From contig CAJNOP010000080.1 in NCBI GenBank assembly GCA_905250075.1, positions 248,001 to 312,000 of the forward strand: a stretch of DNA of 64,000 nucleotides, in the 5' to 3' direction. The notes under the pieces were generated by a model, which did no database searches, was not told the origin of the DNA, and saw only the letters and a list, made by a program, of their open reading frames with translations. The first letter of the stretch is position 1. Each line of letters begins with the position of its first letter. This document shows, piece after piece, positions 24,755-37,865 of the stretch. The position numbers and the translations under genes are program-made. The stretch is from Rotaria sp. Silwood1. Its lineage: Eukaryota > Rotifera > Eurotatoria > Philodinida > Philodinidae.

Positions 24755-27700
24755 TCTTGGTTATCTAGTTAAAAAAGACAAAAATTATTTTTCATTAATT
24801 TTCAAGTTTGTTTTTGTCTTCCTACTTATTCGTTTACCTAGTAATCACACTGTTGGCTTGTCGACTAAGACTGAATCGTTGTTATAAGGTACCTGTATAT
24901 ATAAGGTTGTCTAAAATATCATTAATTATCTATTCGAAAGAAAGGAAAAAGTACATTAATATGTGAAGCGTCATCAAACGTAGTCATTGTACTGTTTAAT
25001 GTTTTGGGTTTTTTCTTTTTTTTTCCTTGACCTACCTCGTGATGTCAGCAAATTACTAATAAAATGGTTTTGCTGTTATTCACATTTAAGAAAAGGAAAA
25101 CCGTGACTGACAAGCATTAAGAATAAAATAATAAGAAACGATTTTTCTTATTTATTTTATGTTATATACAAAAAATTACTTGGATGCTTGTGCATGTATG
25201 CTTATCGTTAAGTGGAAAAAAAAAACAAAATAAAAGAATATTTATCTTTCGAAACTTATCTGCGTAATTTTAACTGATATAAAAAAGGATTCTTTTTCGT
25301 TTTGTTTTTTATGACCTAAATGATACTTCACTTGGAATAGACGTCAGCAACCTAATGATAAGATATTTAAAATGATAACAAACATATATCAGTATATGTC
25401 ATCCATAAACGAAATTGTTTCAAAAAATAATCATAAGTGAAAGAATTGTAATTGATACACTGAAAATATCAATATAAGAATACTTCTATTTATTTGTTTA
25501 TTTGAAAATTATTGTAGCGATTGATAAGGTTTGACAAGTATTAATAAAAAGTATTTTTTTGATTCAACATCATGTTAGAGATTTGATAAAAAAATAATTT
25601 ACCGAGATACACGAAAGTAATAAAAAGGAAAGAAAAAGAAAGAAAAATATGAAAGAATATTCTTGAATGAAAAGAAATAATCAGAGTTAAGTGCAATGAT
25701 CAAATCGAGTGTAGGCATTACGCATACACTGGTAACCTACTTATTAATAATATTCTTTATATTTTATAGGAATTCGAATAAAAATATTTGATGAATAAAT
25801 ACCGAATCAAATCCGACGTAATTCATATTCAAAATAAATTTGTTTTTATTACAAAAGAAAAATCAAATTTTTCTTCAAATATCAAAAAACAAACAACAAA
25901 ATTTTCTTTTCTAATATTTCTTATGAAAACATTTCCATATATTTTGTTTCCTTAGATTTAAATATCTCAATAAAGAATAACACTGTCTCATCGAGGCAGC
26001 AAACTTGATCATTTTTTTTTCTTGATTAGATAAAACATAAGGAGAATAAGCATTCATGCGCAATAAGATTGAGTTTCAATCAAATTCTAATCTTTATAGT
26101 CTTAATCAAGTATTGATATATATATAGAATAGTGAAAAAGAATTTCAATTCTATTTTTGACAGTAAATTTTAAACTTTCGTGATAATGATTACTCTAAAA
26201 TGAATATTTTATAATGTGTATTGAAATATACAGTAGCTAACAAAATTATTCTATATAATTTATATTCAATTTTTCCGCTGTTTTAAACGTAAAAAATCCA
26301 AATGATTAATCGAGTAGAGAAAAATATATGGAAGAAGAATATTAAAAATGTAATAGAAATGTTTATAAGGTTTCCAATGATGGAATTCTCAAAAATTCAA
26401 ATTTCGAGCTCCTCAACACCTGGACTACACAAGTATTGTTTTGTTCAGATTACACAAAACGATAGAAAACAATTGTCTAGTTCGATACAGTTTCTTTTTC
26501 ACTGAGATACAGCAGCTTGATTAAGGAATACAAATTGAATAGATTATAGATGATAGTGAATAGACAGTTTTAAGAGCTTCTGTAAAATTGCTCTATCTCA
26601 GTCAAAATGTTTGTAGAAAACCTGAAGACATGTGATTTTCTTGAGGATTGTTTAGTGTATTCAACACAATAATAGTCGCACGTTTTAAGTGCTGCAAAAT
26701 TAGAATTTCGATCTTTTGAGAACCTCGTCTCATTGAAATGTAATTCTTTTCACTATTTAAAGACAGTGGAAAAAATTGAAAAAAAAAACTTTGGTGAATA
26801 ATTTTTGTTGCCACTGTATTGATCTTGAGATAAAACATTTTCATGTATTGATATAAATCAAATGAAGTCAGGTTGTGCTTGAACTAATTATAAAGATTTC
26901 ATTTTAATCCCGAAGTAAATTTAGAATTTTTAATAGAAAAGTATTTGTCAAAGTTTGTTTAACAAGAGAGAGTTTTCGACTCATCAATTGCTTTTAAATT
27001 TGGACTCAATGCATTGGGTAAACTTTTTCAGTTTTGGCTTGGAAAATACTATCAAATCGAATGATGATATTTCGATCTGAGATTTTCCTCAAAGATAGAT
27101 ATATTTGTCAGTAGAATGCCTTGAGTATTTCAGCTTCAAATCATGTTTTCTTCTCGAAATACTGAACTCTAAATAATTACTCACATTTCACGCAAGGGTG
27201 CCAACATTTTCTGTTTTTTTGCCATTCTAATATCTGAAGAAAGAAATATTCTTTTGAGTTTGAATGTTCAGGATATTCTACAGATAAATAGATCTATATG
27301 TGAGCAAAACTTCAAGTCGAAACACCATCATTTAATTCATTAGTATTCACCATGCCACAGGCTTAAGTTCTGGTAAAATAACTGTAATTCTGGACAGAAG
27401 ACGTGAAGACACGCCAGATTCCTCAAACCTAATGCTGTTCCGTTTTTGATACACTTCTCTTCAGTTATCTCGTGAAGTTTGAAAGCTGGAAGGTTCATTC
27501 CAATGTCATTCGATGCAGCTTAGCATACTCTATTTATGTTACAAGGATGACTTTTTTTGTGATTGAGTTCTCAAGCATCTAGAGACTTTATCATCGTTCC
27601 ATGTTGTTACATAAAAGACTTTTTTTGTATTCAGTGGCACTGATAAAACTTCAATTGCTTGCGAAAGTACTTCTTCAAATGAAACGCTTCTAGAGCCCGA

Positions 27701-28424
27701 TTTGTATAGCATAAAACAGGCTTTCAAATGCTAAAAAATATTTTCTCTAAACTATTTTTTCTTCATTGAAAAAAAATACAAAAAGCAACTGTAACGCTGT
27801 TCCACTTATTTTTTCGCCCAATGTTGAGGCACTTAACGTACTCAGCAATATTTGATTTTCTTAAATATTGGTCGTTTATATATATCTAATGGTTCTAAGC
27901 AAGAATCAAATTGCTACATAGAAGAGGAGATCATTCACTATACAGTAAGTTGGACATTGTTGATGAATGGATAAGTGTCCTTAGCGACGAACATCAAAAA
28001 TGAATACACCATTTCGTAGCGAATTAAAGTTTGCATTGAATGGTATATTACTGAGCATTTTTTGAACAAAATTCATTGGTTAAGAAGTTCAAAAACCAGT
28101 TTTTTGAACAGTTTAAAACTCGGTTTTCGATATCGAAAATCGGTTAGAAAGACTAATACTAACATGGTATTTTAAATGGATTTATTTTTATGGTGTGCTG
28201 ATGATGTGCGCCATCTTTTTCTTAGCTTTTTAGTATTAAAATCTGCATGCAATTTCGGTCCAATGAAAATTTTCTATTTATGTCATAGCATTACAAAAAA
28301 AGAGAGAAAGAAAGTTCTATTCGATTAGAATCATTTGTGTTCATAGCTTACAAATAGTCAGTCACTTCATATAAAAAACAACCTTGTATTTGTAGATATA
28401 CACACACATTTTCTTCGATAATAA
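24755..28424. other. Gene-poor interval between divergent genes
   Basis: About 3.7 kb separates the starts of the calmodulin-like (minus) and SSRP1 (plus) genes. I recognise no gene. Around 27230-27900 composition is less AT-rich, and a 62-codon minus-strand frame (27539-27727) with an acceptor-like TTTTTTAG before it could be a decayed exon, but I cannot name it. Close to SSRP1 are two short near-palindromes, one of type GTTCAAAAAC...GTTTTTTGAAC (about 28087-28109) and one centred on TCGATATCGA (about 28121-28143). Confidence 0.45.
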
Positions 28425-30991
28425 ATGGCTGCAATGGAGTTTGATGACGTTTATGAAGAAATTCGTGGTGTTCTTGTAAGTATTAGTGTTTTGTCTATTA
28501 AATTATTGTATTCTTTATGTTTTTATTTTTGTTTATAGAATCCGGGTCGTTTAAAATTAACATCGAATTCAGTTGTTTTTAAAAATTTACGAACTGGTAA
28601 AGTTGAAACAATAACTAAAGATGAAATTGAAAATATTAAATGGATGAGACGTTCACGTGGTTATGGCTTAAAATTTATTACAAAAAATGATACATCCTTA
28701 CGTTATGATGGTTTTAAAGATACAGTATGTATTGCTTCTAATGAGAGAAAAACAAACAAGTCTTTTTTTTTTGTCTTAATAGGATATTGATCGTTTAAAA
28801 GAATTTATGACAATTAATTTTGGTAAAAATGTTGAAACACAAAAAATGGCAGTTAATGGTTGGAATTGGGGAAAAGTTTCGTTCGGAGGTAGAAAAAAAA
28901 ATATTATTATGAAATAATCGTTTACACTGTTTGTTTTTTTTTTATTTAGCTGGTAATCTTTCATTTGAAGTTGATAATAAACAAGCATTTGAAGTTCCAT
29001 TAAAAAATGTTTCAAGTTCAAATAAAGGAAAAAATGAAATAACACTTCAATTTCATCAACCTGATGATGCTAAAGTATCACTAATGGAAATTCGTTTTTA
29101 TGTTCCACCAGGTGATGTTGATGGTGATGCAGTTGAAGTAATTATTAGATTAGAAAAAGAAAAAGTTTTTCTCCTAGTTTATGTCTATTTAGGATTTTCA
29201 TCAAAATGTAATGAAAGGCGCTGCTGTATTGACAGCTAAAGCTGGTGATGCTATTTGTAGTTTATCAGATATCAATTGTCTTGTACCACGGTATGGAAAA
29301 AAGAAAACATTTAGAACAAAAAAGAAAAATACTAAATTTTGTGTTTTAGTGGTCGACATGAATTACGATTCTATCCAGGCTTTTTTGATTTACATGGAAA
29401 ATCATACGATTATAAAATTCCATACAATCAAATTACACGTGGTTTTCTTCTTCCTCATAAAGATAATCGACAAATGTTTTTTGTGGTAAATTAATATTAA
29501 TCAAATCTAATAGGAAAATACTGAAAAGAGAAAGTCAAAAAAGGATTGATAACTATGGCTCTTTTTCCTTGAATTATGAATAGTTTAACGTGTTTTTTTT
29601 TGAAACAAAATTCTGAAGGATTAACTCGATTTTCGTAGCTGATCTAGTCATATGCTCCACATAGAATCTCAAATTCCAATGTTTCTGTTTAGCTTAGTTT
29701 GGATCCACCAGTAAAACATGGTCAAACACGTTATCAATATATTATATTTGGATTTAAAAAAGAAGAAGAAACAACAGTTGAAATATCATTATCACCGTAT
29801 GTTAATCCATATTAGATTGTTTTTTTGGATTGAAATTATATTTTTTTTTTCTTTTCAGTGAAGCTATTCAAGAGAAATATGGTAATAATCTTCATAAAGA
29901 AATGCAAGGTCCTTATCATGATATTGTATCACGTTTATTTCGTGCTATTACTGAACAACGTATAACTGTACCCGGCTCATTTACAAGGTAAAGAAAATCT
30001 TGTTGTATCAGCGAAAAATAATTGATTGTTTGTTTTATTCTTTGTTTTAAATAGTAAAAATGGTGCTAAATGTGTTAGTTGCGCATACAAAGCATCAGCT
30101 GGTTTACTTTATCCACTTGAACGTGGTTTTATTTATATAACTAAACCACCAATATATATTCATCATGATGATGTTGCTTCATGTGGTTTTAATCGTTCAA
30201 ATACAGCTACTGGTCGTACATGTGATTTTGAAATTCAATTAAAAAGTGGTGGATCACATGTATTTAGTAATATTGAAAAGTAATATGAAATAGTTTTGTA
30301 TGTAAAAATACGAAAATGAATATTCATTATTGTTCTTTTTAGGGAAGAAGCTAAACCAATGTCGGATTTTCTTAGTTCAAAAGATCTTCGTATTCATGCA
30401 GCTAGTAATTGGGTACTTGAAAATGATATTCATTTAAGAAAAAAGAAAAACAACAATTATGTATTTAATTTTTGTTTTTAGGATAAAAAGATGAATTATA
30501 CAGTAGATAAAGATCGTGATATTTACTTAGAACATGTACAAAATGAAGGTCAAGAACGAGAAGATGAAGATGTAAGTTATTTTTATTTAAGACAAAAAGA
30601 AAGAAGAATTAAATAATATGTTTGATTGAAAAGGAGGAAAGCGATGATGAAGAAGAAGATGAAGATTTTGAAGGTAAAAAAAAATAAAAGACTTTTTTTT
30701 AATGATACTTTTTCGAAAACAAAACACATTTATTTTTGAAATATTTCAGGTGGTGAAGAAGAAGATGATGCACTTGAATATGATAGTAATGCATCAATAC
30801 ATTCAACTGAAGATGAAGATGAAGATGGAAGTAAAAGTCCATCATCATCAAAGAAACGTAAGAAACCTGAATCATCATCTGCTTCTTCAAAGAAAAAATC
30901 GGATGATACAAAGAAGAAACCTAAACAAAAAGAATCACCAAGTAAAAAACCACCAAAAAGCAAAGAAAAAGTTGAAGATGATTCTGATTAA
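28425..30991 (+). CDS. SSRP1: SSRP1, FACT complex subunit, lacking the HMG box
   Basis: Thirteen exons: 28425-28475, 28539-28724, 28783-28888, 28950-29137, 29193-29290, 29350-29485, 29693-29796, 29859-29987, 30055-30279, 30343-30412, 30482-30571, 30634-30673, 30750-30991; 1,665 bases, 554 residues. FACT (SSRP1 with SPT16) moves histones H2A-H2B during transcription and replication. Conserved blocks are GRLKL...FKNLRTGKVE at the N-terminus, the DFHQNVMKGA...CLVPRGRHELRFYPGFFDLHGKSYDYKIPY region, the FLLPHKDNRQMFFV strand, LDPPVKHGQTRY, and the second PH domain ending CSY-like CAYKASAGLLYPLERGFIY. Then comes an acidic stretch (EDEEESDDEEEDEDFEGGEEEDD) and a basic KKKRKK/KPPKSKEK tail, ending at TAA without any HMG-box sequence. 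Vertebrate SSRP1 is about 710 residues with an HMG box; this length equals that of yeast Pob3, which also lacks it. A polyadenylation signal lies about 85 bases after the stop. Confidence 0.94.
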
Positions 30992-32436
30992 TTATATAGC
31001 AAATTTTTTTTTGTCATTGGTTGTGTCTATGTGTAAATATCTCTATTACAAATACATGCTTATTTTTTGTTGTTTAAATAAAGAATTATCATTTAAGAGT
31101 AATATCTATTAAAATATATCATCAACATTTGTATCACAACTATCGATTGATTATGAACATATTTGATTAGGAAAAAAAAAGTGATTATATTCAAGAATGA
31201 TCTATTGAAATATAAATAGACCCAAAACTAAATTATCAGTAGTGTTTCTTTCGGGAATTCATTTTCTTGTAATACATTCTTTCAATCAGTTTTGATGATC
31301 TCGATATAGATCTGAAGAGGAAGATTAATAACTAACGGAATGGTATACCTCGACAAATTAGATTTCTTCTTTGTTAAACTGTTACACAAGATGTGCGACA
31401 ATGATCTTTGGTAAAATCAACCTTATAGTACTTGGTTTTTCTGCCGTTAGGCCGACTCAAACAGCCAATAACTGCTACATGTTTATTGAATCCACCTGTT
31501 GATGATAGTCAGTCTTTCAATCTATAAATTTGATAGACAGCCAGAATTGTTTTCTTATTATTTGATGAGCTTCCAGGTGCTAATAAATGATGCAAAAGCG
31601 TTCAGAAAAAAAAGCTATTCGATATGACTTTACATAGAGCATACTATCCTAATAAACTTTTACTACAAGTATTGTCTACTAAAATTGTCTCTCAAAATCA
31701 GTCGATCTTCTGATCAGCCAGGCTAGTTTTAAAATAGTTCGATTGTCCTTGAAAAGCGCTACGAAATGGTATAAAACATCAAGGAAAACACATTAAACAC
31801 TTAGTATTAACCTAAGAAGACTGCTTCCGCGACATAGTTTTGTAACTTTTTGTCTTGTATTTAGAAGGTTTCGATCAGAAAAATTAAGATTTGAATGAAA
31901 ACTAATATGGTATTCTGATTCAACGTTCGCAATTGTGTAGATTTTTATGAACCATATTTTTGTTAAACAATTCGCCTTGGGTGTGGGTTTATGTAGCTAG
32001 GGGCAAGCCTCTCACTTCGCTAAACTCAATCACATTCACAGCAATACCTACATCCTTCTGACGTGACTCAGGGTTAACTAGCCAAAATCACGAGTCTTCG
32101 GACACCTCTGGAACAGTATTCGTCAGAAATATTGGATGGGTATTGTTTCAGAGACATGTAACATCCACACTTACCCAATGAGCACTTGGCGTCAATTATG
32201 GACAAGTGGCCTTGTTCATATCTTGAATCTTGTTTCTTGAATACATGAGAAATGGGTGAAAGACACATAATACATATTTATAATTCTACGGTTCGTTATA
32301 ATGATGGAAAAGAATACGTATAATATATATATATATATATAATAAAAGAGAAAACTAGAGCTGTTGATTATCTTTAGAAACTACATGAAGTCACAAAAAA
32401 CCATGAAAATCACAACAAAATTATTAAAAGCATCAG
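30992..32436. other. Non-coding interval downstream of SSRP1
   Basis: Contains the SSRP1 3' UTR and then no recognised gene. Between about 31960 and 32270 composition is less AT-rich and a 64-codon minus-strand frame (32074-32268) contains several cysteines; it may be a fragment of an old retroelement, but no diagnostic motif is visible. Confidence 0.4.
31077..31082 (+). terminator. AATAAA polyadenylation signal of SSRP1
   Basis: A perfect AATAAA lies about 86 bases downstream of the SSRP1 stop, following a T-rich stretch. Suitable position for 3' end formation. Confidence 0.6.
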
Positions 32437-32727
32437 ATCCCAGGTCGATCGTTCCGGCCACCGGATGTTGCAGGAACCGGCAGGAAAATGCGGGAAAAAT
32501 CACCGTATCCTGCAGGAAAACACCGGAAATGGCCGGAACATGGAAGCAGTAGTCCGGCCGGAAATTCTCCGGATTTTTTCCGGTGAATTCCGGCCAATTT
32601 CCTGTGTTTTCCGGCAGGAACCGAGCGGAAAAAATTCCGAAAATTTCCGGCCGGAATACTGCTTCCATGTTCCGGCTATTTCCGGTGTTTTCCTGCCGGA
32701 ACCGGCCGGTACTTTTCGACCTGGGAT
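32437..32727. mobile_element. GC-rich foldback (palindromic) element
   Basis: The ends ATCCCAGGTCGA (32437-32448) and TCGACCTGGGAT (32716-32727) are perfect reverse complements. Further in, ACATGGAAGCAGTA (about 32538-32551) pairs with TACTGCTTCCATGT (about 32658-32671), and both are followed by matching CCGGCCGGAA. The whole 291 bases could fold into one long hairpin. Its abundant CCGGAA/TTCCGG motifs make it much more GC-rich than its surroundings. No transposase is inside, so at most a non-autonomous MITE-like element. Confidence 0.75.
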
Positions 32728-33462
32728 ATGAAGAAATCAGATATCAGCTTACCTCCTCCTTGATTCTGATAGTTACATGAAACTTGAGATGGTTATTGAA
32801 TTTGCAAAGGATTTTCCGATTAAAGAGTGTAGAATGATTAATATACTTTGGATTCCCAAGATTTGATCTTGACAAGAACAAAAAATGATTGTCAAACTGT
32901 TGGATAGATGTACATATGTTACTGATTCTCTTGGATGTTAACTCACAATAGTTATGCTCTTAGAATATTCTGTGCTCTTGTATGATTCTACCGTCTGAAA
33001 CAGTATTACTGTGAATGTCAATATTGCTTTCATACCCTGGATACTTATCACTACAATGACTATATGACCGGAAAAGAAAAAAAAATTCCGTATTGCTTTC
33101 AACAATTTTATCATACATCGTAGAAAAAGTAGAACACGAGTGCATACGAATATGCACACACGATAAGTGCTGTGACTATTCCAGGGTTTGACACACGTTA
33201 GATTGTGTATTTACATATCTATATAAATTTTCTCGTTGGCAACTCATGTTATCATTTTTTTCACCAAAACTGACGACTAAGCGCGGTTACTAAAAAAACT
33301 GCTGATTTCAATGGTATACTCTTTTTAGGCGAGTTTTTGGTTATTATTTTCTATGAATATGGTTTCTTCTGTCTTGGAAGCATCAGTTTTATCTTTAAAA
33401 GACAATTTTTTATGGGCTACAGCATGTTTTATTAAATGAAGCTGCAAATACTTCTATGAATA

Positions 33463-34336
33463 GGTGGGTCATAATAAATGTTCCACTTTTGCATTTCATC
33501 TTTCCACAACTTAATACGTTGTATTAAAAAAAACAAAATATACCATAAGATGCAGCGTGAAAAGCTCTACAATTTACATAAGACCGCTTTTTTTTTACAG
33601 TTGCACTTTTTACCTTCAAAGTGGTCAAAATTTAGAGCGATCAAATTTCGACTGTGTGAAAATTAATCGCAGAGAATTTTGCTGTTTTACAAAACAATTA
33701 CAATAAGCTGTCTCGTGTAAAATGTAGAGCTTTTCTCGCTGCATCTAGTGATATATTTTGTTTTTCTTCAAAAAAAAAAGATATCAGGTGATAAAAAGAT
33801 AAAATCAGAAAAACCAATCCATCTTGTACAAGAAAAATATCGTTTTGGCATGGTCGAAATTCGATTGCTCAGCTGATTTTGAAAACAAAAACTGTAACTA
33901 TAAAATAAAAAGCGGTCTTCTGTAAATTGTAGAGCTCTTCGAGCTGCATCTTGTGGTGTATTGTGTTTGTTTTTAATAAAAACATCAGATGATAAATAAG
34001 GAAAAAACAGATTGGTCGTGTATTGAAAAATGACTTTATCACAGCACCGAAATCTAATCGCTCAGAATTTTTGTCAGTTTTGAGAACAACAAGTACAACT
34101 GTAAGAAAAACTGTCTTGTGTAAATTGTAGAGCCTTTCACGTTACGTATGGTGGTATATTTTGATAGCTCCAAATTTTGTCGATTTTAAAAGCAAAAAGT
34201 GCAACTGTAGGAAAAGCTGTCTTGTATAAATTGTAGAGCTTTTTACAATGCATTCTGTGGTATATTTTTTTTTAATACAACGTATTAAGTTGTGGAAAAA
34301 TGAAATGCAAAAGTGGGACATTTATTATGACCCACC
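33463..34336. mobile_element. Foldback element with about 70-base terminal inverted repeats and internal repeats
   Basis: Left end GGTGGGTCATAATAAATGT at 33463 is matched by its reverse complement ACATTTATTATGACCCACC ending at 34336, and the match continues inward over roughly 70 bases through TTGCATTTCAT...CAACTTAATACGTTGTATTA. Inside, a unit containing TGTAAATTGTAGAGCT followed by a GCTGCATC-like block recurs about five times (near 33550 inverted, 33710, 33915, 34115 and 34220 direct). No coding capacity. A non-autonomous DNA transposon is the simplest reading. Confidence 0.75.
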
Positions 34337-37300
34337 CGTTAGTTTTTTTCCGACTAATAAATAATGTTGTGCTCCCATCTATACTACGAATTCAAACTCG
34401 TGAAATAACCCAAGACACTCAATATGACTGGTACAAGCTGTTCGAGTGCGTTCATGATGAATGAAGAGCATGATTTCGACTACAATCTGACATTTTTCTA
34501 AGAGTTAACAAAAACTCATGCATCGAGATATTAAAAAATTTAAAGAGAAAAATCGTGGTTAGCTGACGGTTATCGTGACATGGTACTGTATTAAATGAAG
34601 CTGGTGTACAATATAAAACGTGCAAATGCAGTCTGTGCGAATACGACCTGAACGGGTAACATCATCGCAGGTTAAAAACGAATCTGAGCCAGCATTAGCT
34701 GGAGAAATTTAAAGAGTGGTATGAAAACGAAACATAAATCTAAGGTTCAAAGCAATTTTACTGATAAAGTTGTTAATTTTGAGAATTGGAAGATGTAACT
34801 TGGATATACTGTGTCTCATTAATTAAAAAGTAATAAAATCTTTCATTTTCTTTTTCCTTCTGTCATGACTCGGTTCATTGTACTATTGGAAACTTCATCA
34901 TTAGAGAATGGTTGCCTACCGTCACGAACAGGCAGTCTATCCTTGTCCAAACAAATTAACTTGATAAGGCCTGTATAATATGCCGTAAGAAATGATTGAC
35001 AACTTATATCTTACTCATATGCTCTCTGATAGTCTTACTGACTAACGACTATCATTAATTTTATATGTGATAACTCTCATGTACATGGCAATTAGGATTA
35101 TTAAGCTCTACAACGTATACTAAACGAATTATATAAAATATTACACGATATTTGTCAAAGAGATATACTTTCCCACTACAGCACTCTATTGAGAAAAGCT
35201 TGTCGGGAAATAAATGCAGTCAAAATTAGGATAAGATTTAAAATATACGTGCCGCTTACTGTATTACTAAGTTTTTCGTTGACGATCATGAACTTGATGC
35301 TGCATCTTTCCTAAAATGCTTTGTCATTTACTGATTTACAGTAATTAAGAAAGTGCCTCCTTTTCTGCATCCTTAAAGACAATACTCTAAAATAAAATGT
35401 GTCACATGTGTCATACTCTACGGTACAATCTACGGCATATCAAATTACTATATCAGTACTTATCATGATCACCGACCATGTGACACATGTTTCTGCGGCA
35501 TATTTTGAAACCACGGTTCGAATTCAGTCTTTAGTGCATTCTTCACTTTTTCTGCAGAACGAAATAATTATTATTTTTCCAGTTTCATTCGAAACTAGTG
35601 ATAACTATTCTTAAAGCTTAAAACAGTCGGATCTTGAGATCTAGTCGTCTCGAATTTGTTTCATCTTGGTCAGACCACTTCAAGACAGTTGCTTCTCGAT
35701 CACTAACTGACCCCTTGACATGTTCTCAACGTATAAGTAATCGAGAAATAATTTAGAAACAAAGGTACATAAAATTATATAAGTTCATTATGTTCAACTC
35801 AGTTGGTTATATGTGGTTGTATGCACTAACCAAAATTATGAATGAATAATTAGTGGATAGACCACAAGACATTCATAATAAGACATATTCTGATTGAGAC
35901 ACATGTTATTTCAGTACAAAGAAAAGTATGCCTTACGTGTAACATTATCTTGTACAATTTCGAATAGCTTTTGCAGTAAAATTCAGTCAAACAAGACAGT
36001 ATAAAAGAAGCGTGTATTGGGAGGAAATTTTCAGAAACTCACGTTTACATGCAAAATGTTTTTCTAGGTATTTTATATCATGCATGGAGATACAAACTAT
36101 TTTCAATACTTACAATTGTTGCGCCTAGATGCAAGAGAATAGCACACGTATGAGACTACAATTGTCTAAAGTTTTAAACAAAAAAATGCCAGACCGTGCA
36201 TGACTCTTATCCTGGCAAATAATGGCATGCGACATTCTTGCATTTTTATGCAATATATACGAGTTGTACACAAATGCCAAAATATTATTGGCATGTAGCT
36301 ACCAGATGAAAAGAGTTTTGCTGAAATTCTGTATGTCGATGCGAAAGAGTCGTAGTTAGAAAAACTATAACCAAAGCGATTCCGGGTTGGCATGCAAGTT
36401 TCTGCCCTTTTGTAGACTGTATGCTGCTTCATGCAAGAATTTTGTTTTTTTCTCTGATATGTATTTCTATTCCTTTAAAATGAAATCATTCTCATCTATT
36501 CACTCTATGTTGGCTAAAGCCACTGTTTAGTTTTACGAATTTCTCTACAGTCATTGGTGTTTATCTTCACAAATGCCCAATAGTTATCAGATGATCATTA
36601 TGTTCTTCATTTTTGATTGCACTTCTAATGTAAGCAGATGGTTGATTGATGAAGAAATTCGTCTTATAAAAGTAAAGTATGTATGTTAGAATCTTATCTT
36701 TGGAAAAAAACGTTTGTTCTTCATGTATGTGCACTATACGTGCTTTGTTTTTTGGCCTTTTCAGAATTATCTTGCATGCACATGCACGAGCTCTCTAAAA
36801 AAGCATTCGCATGCCCTTGCATGTAGTCATCGGACAATATATGGAGAAAAAATGATCATTTACGATCCTTATGTACGAAGTTCGCATACGATCGTTTCCA
36901 GCCGTATACGAACCTCGTATTCGTCGCCCTATGTATGCAGCCACTCTTGTTGTCATGATCTCGTCAATAAATATTGATTTATATCAGGCGTCAAAAATCA
37001 TGGATTAGTTGCAATTAATTGCTGATTGTTCTAATATCGCAATTAAGCATCCAAACCGAAACAATTTTCGTGATATAAGAATGCTTCGTTATATAAATTC
37101 TCTCAGTCTACTAACATTATTTTGCATCTCATTGAAAAAGGTATAGACCATTATCTACACTGCGAATTTGAGCAGTAGGTGCTTTTCTTAAAATATTGAT
37201 ACTTGAGCGAACTAATAGTATATCATTACAGTAACATATAAAAGTGTATAATGCTCTGCTCAACACTTTTATTTGTCTTTGGTATTTTCATAATTCTTTG

Positions 37301-37865
37301 TTTTATGATATTTCATGAATAACATATTTTTTTTTAGTTTTCTATTATTTATTCAGTGGTAGATGACACATTCATGTTCAATAATGATCCAGTTAGTGTT
37401 AATCAAACCAATACTCGACATGCTCTTGCTGATGCAAGTGAATTTAAAATAAATTTCGAACAAAATGGGACGTTGAATAATTTTTATAAATTTTTCCGAC
37501 TTCAGATTCTAAACTACTGATGTTATTACGAGTCGAATTGATCATAACTATCGATAATTTTGTCATAAATGTGCAATCTTTCAATAACATTGGACGTCTG
37601 TTCCTCAATACAATAAAAAGAGATATATATAGTTCGTCTTGGTATTTCGCTAATGATTCCAATTATCAATGTTGAAAATTGAACAAAGACATGACTTCTA
37701 CAAGGCATTGTTTTGACAAAGAAAAATAGATAATAAAGAACACCACAGAACGTGTTTTCTACAGGATCTGTCCTGCAAATAATCTATTTAGTCCTGCATA
37801 AGCATAAGCAGGGCAATCTATTTTTTTTAGAACGCGACACCGCAGAATAATATTTGAGTCCTATA
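34337..37865. other. Gene desert with possible transposon debris
   Basis: No intact gene. Apart from the BED-finger-like fragment at 34600-34735, I see only short unrelated frames. 36720-36960 is less AT-rich, with many GCATGC-like motifs. A short plus-strand segment at about 37350-37480 reads as protein-like sequence (VVDDTFMFNNDPVSVNQTN...) after an acceptor-like T-rich AG and might belong to the decayed hAT element whose C-terminus lies at 37866. Confidence 0.4.
34600..34735 (+). pseudogene. Possible BED zinc-finger fragment of a hAT transposase
   Basis: One frame reads YKTCKCSLCEYDLNG, stop, HHRRLKTNLSQH, stop, LEKFKEW. The C-x-x-C pair followed by an L-K-x-x-L-x-x-H spacing resembles a BED finger, whose first histidine here appears as asparagine. 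Two in-frame stops show decay. It lies 3.1 kb upstream of, and on the same strand as, the hAT dimerisation remnant. Weak on its own. Confidence 0.3.

Noticed and set aside
27539..27727. 62-codon minus-strand frame in the calmodulin-like/SSRP1 interval
   Set aside because: Reasonable composition, but no family, no partner exon and no clear donor; not enough to call a gene.
30730..30963. Serine-rich minus-strand frame opposite the last SSRP1 exon
   Set aside because: Antisense of the acidic/lysine repeat codons (GAA, GAT, TCA).
32381..32731. Overlapping frames on both strands within the GC-rich hairpin
   Set aside because: Both strands give similar peptides because the DNA is palindromic; repeat-derived, not a gene.
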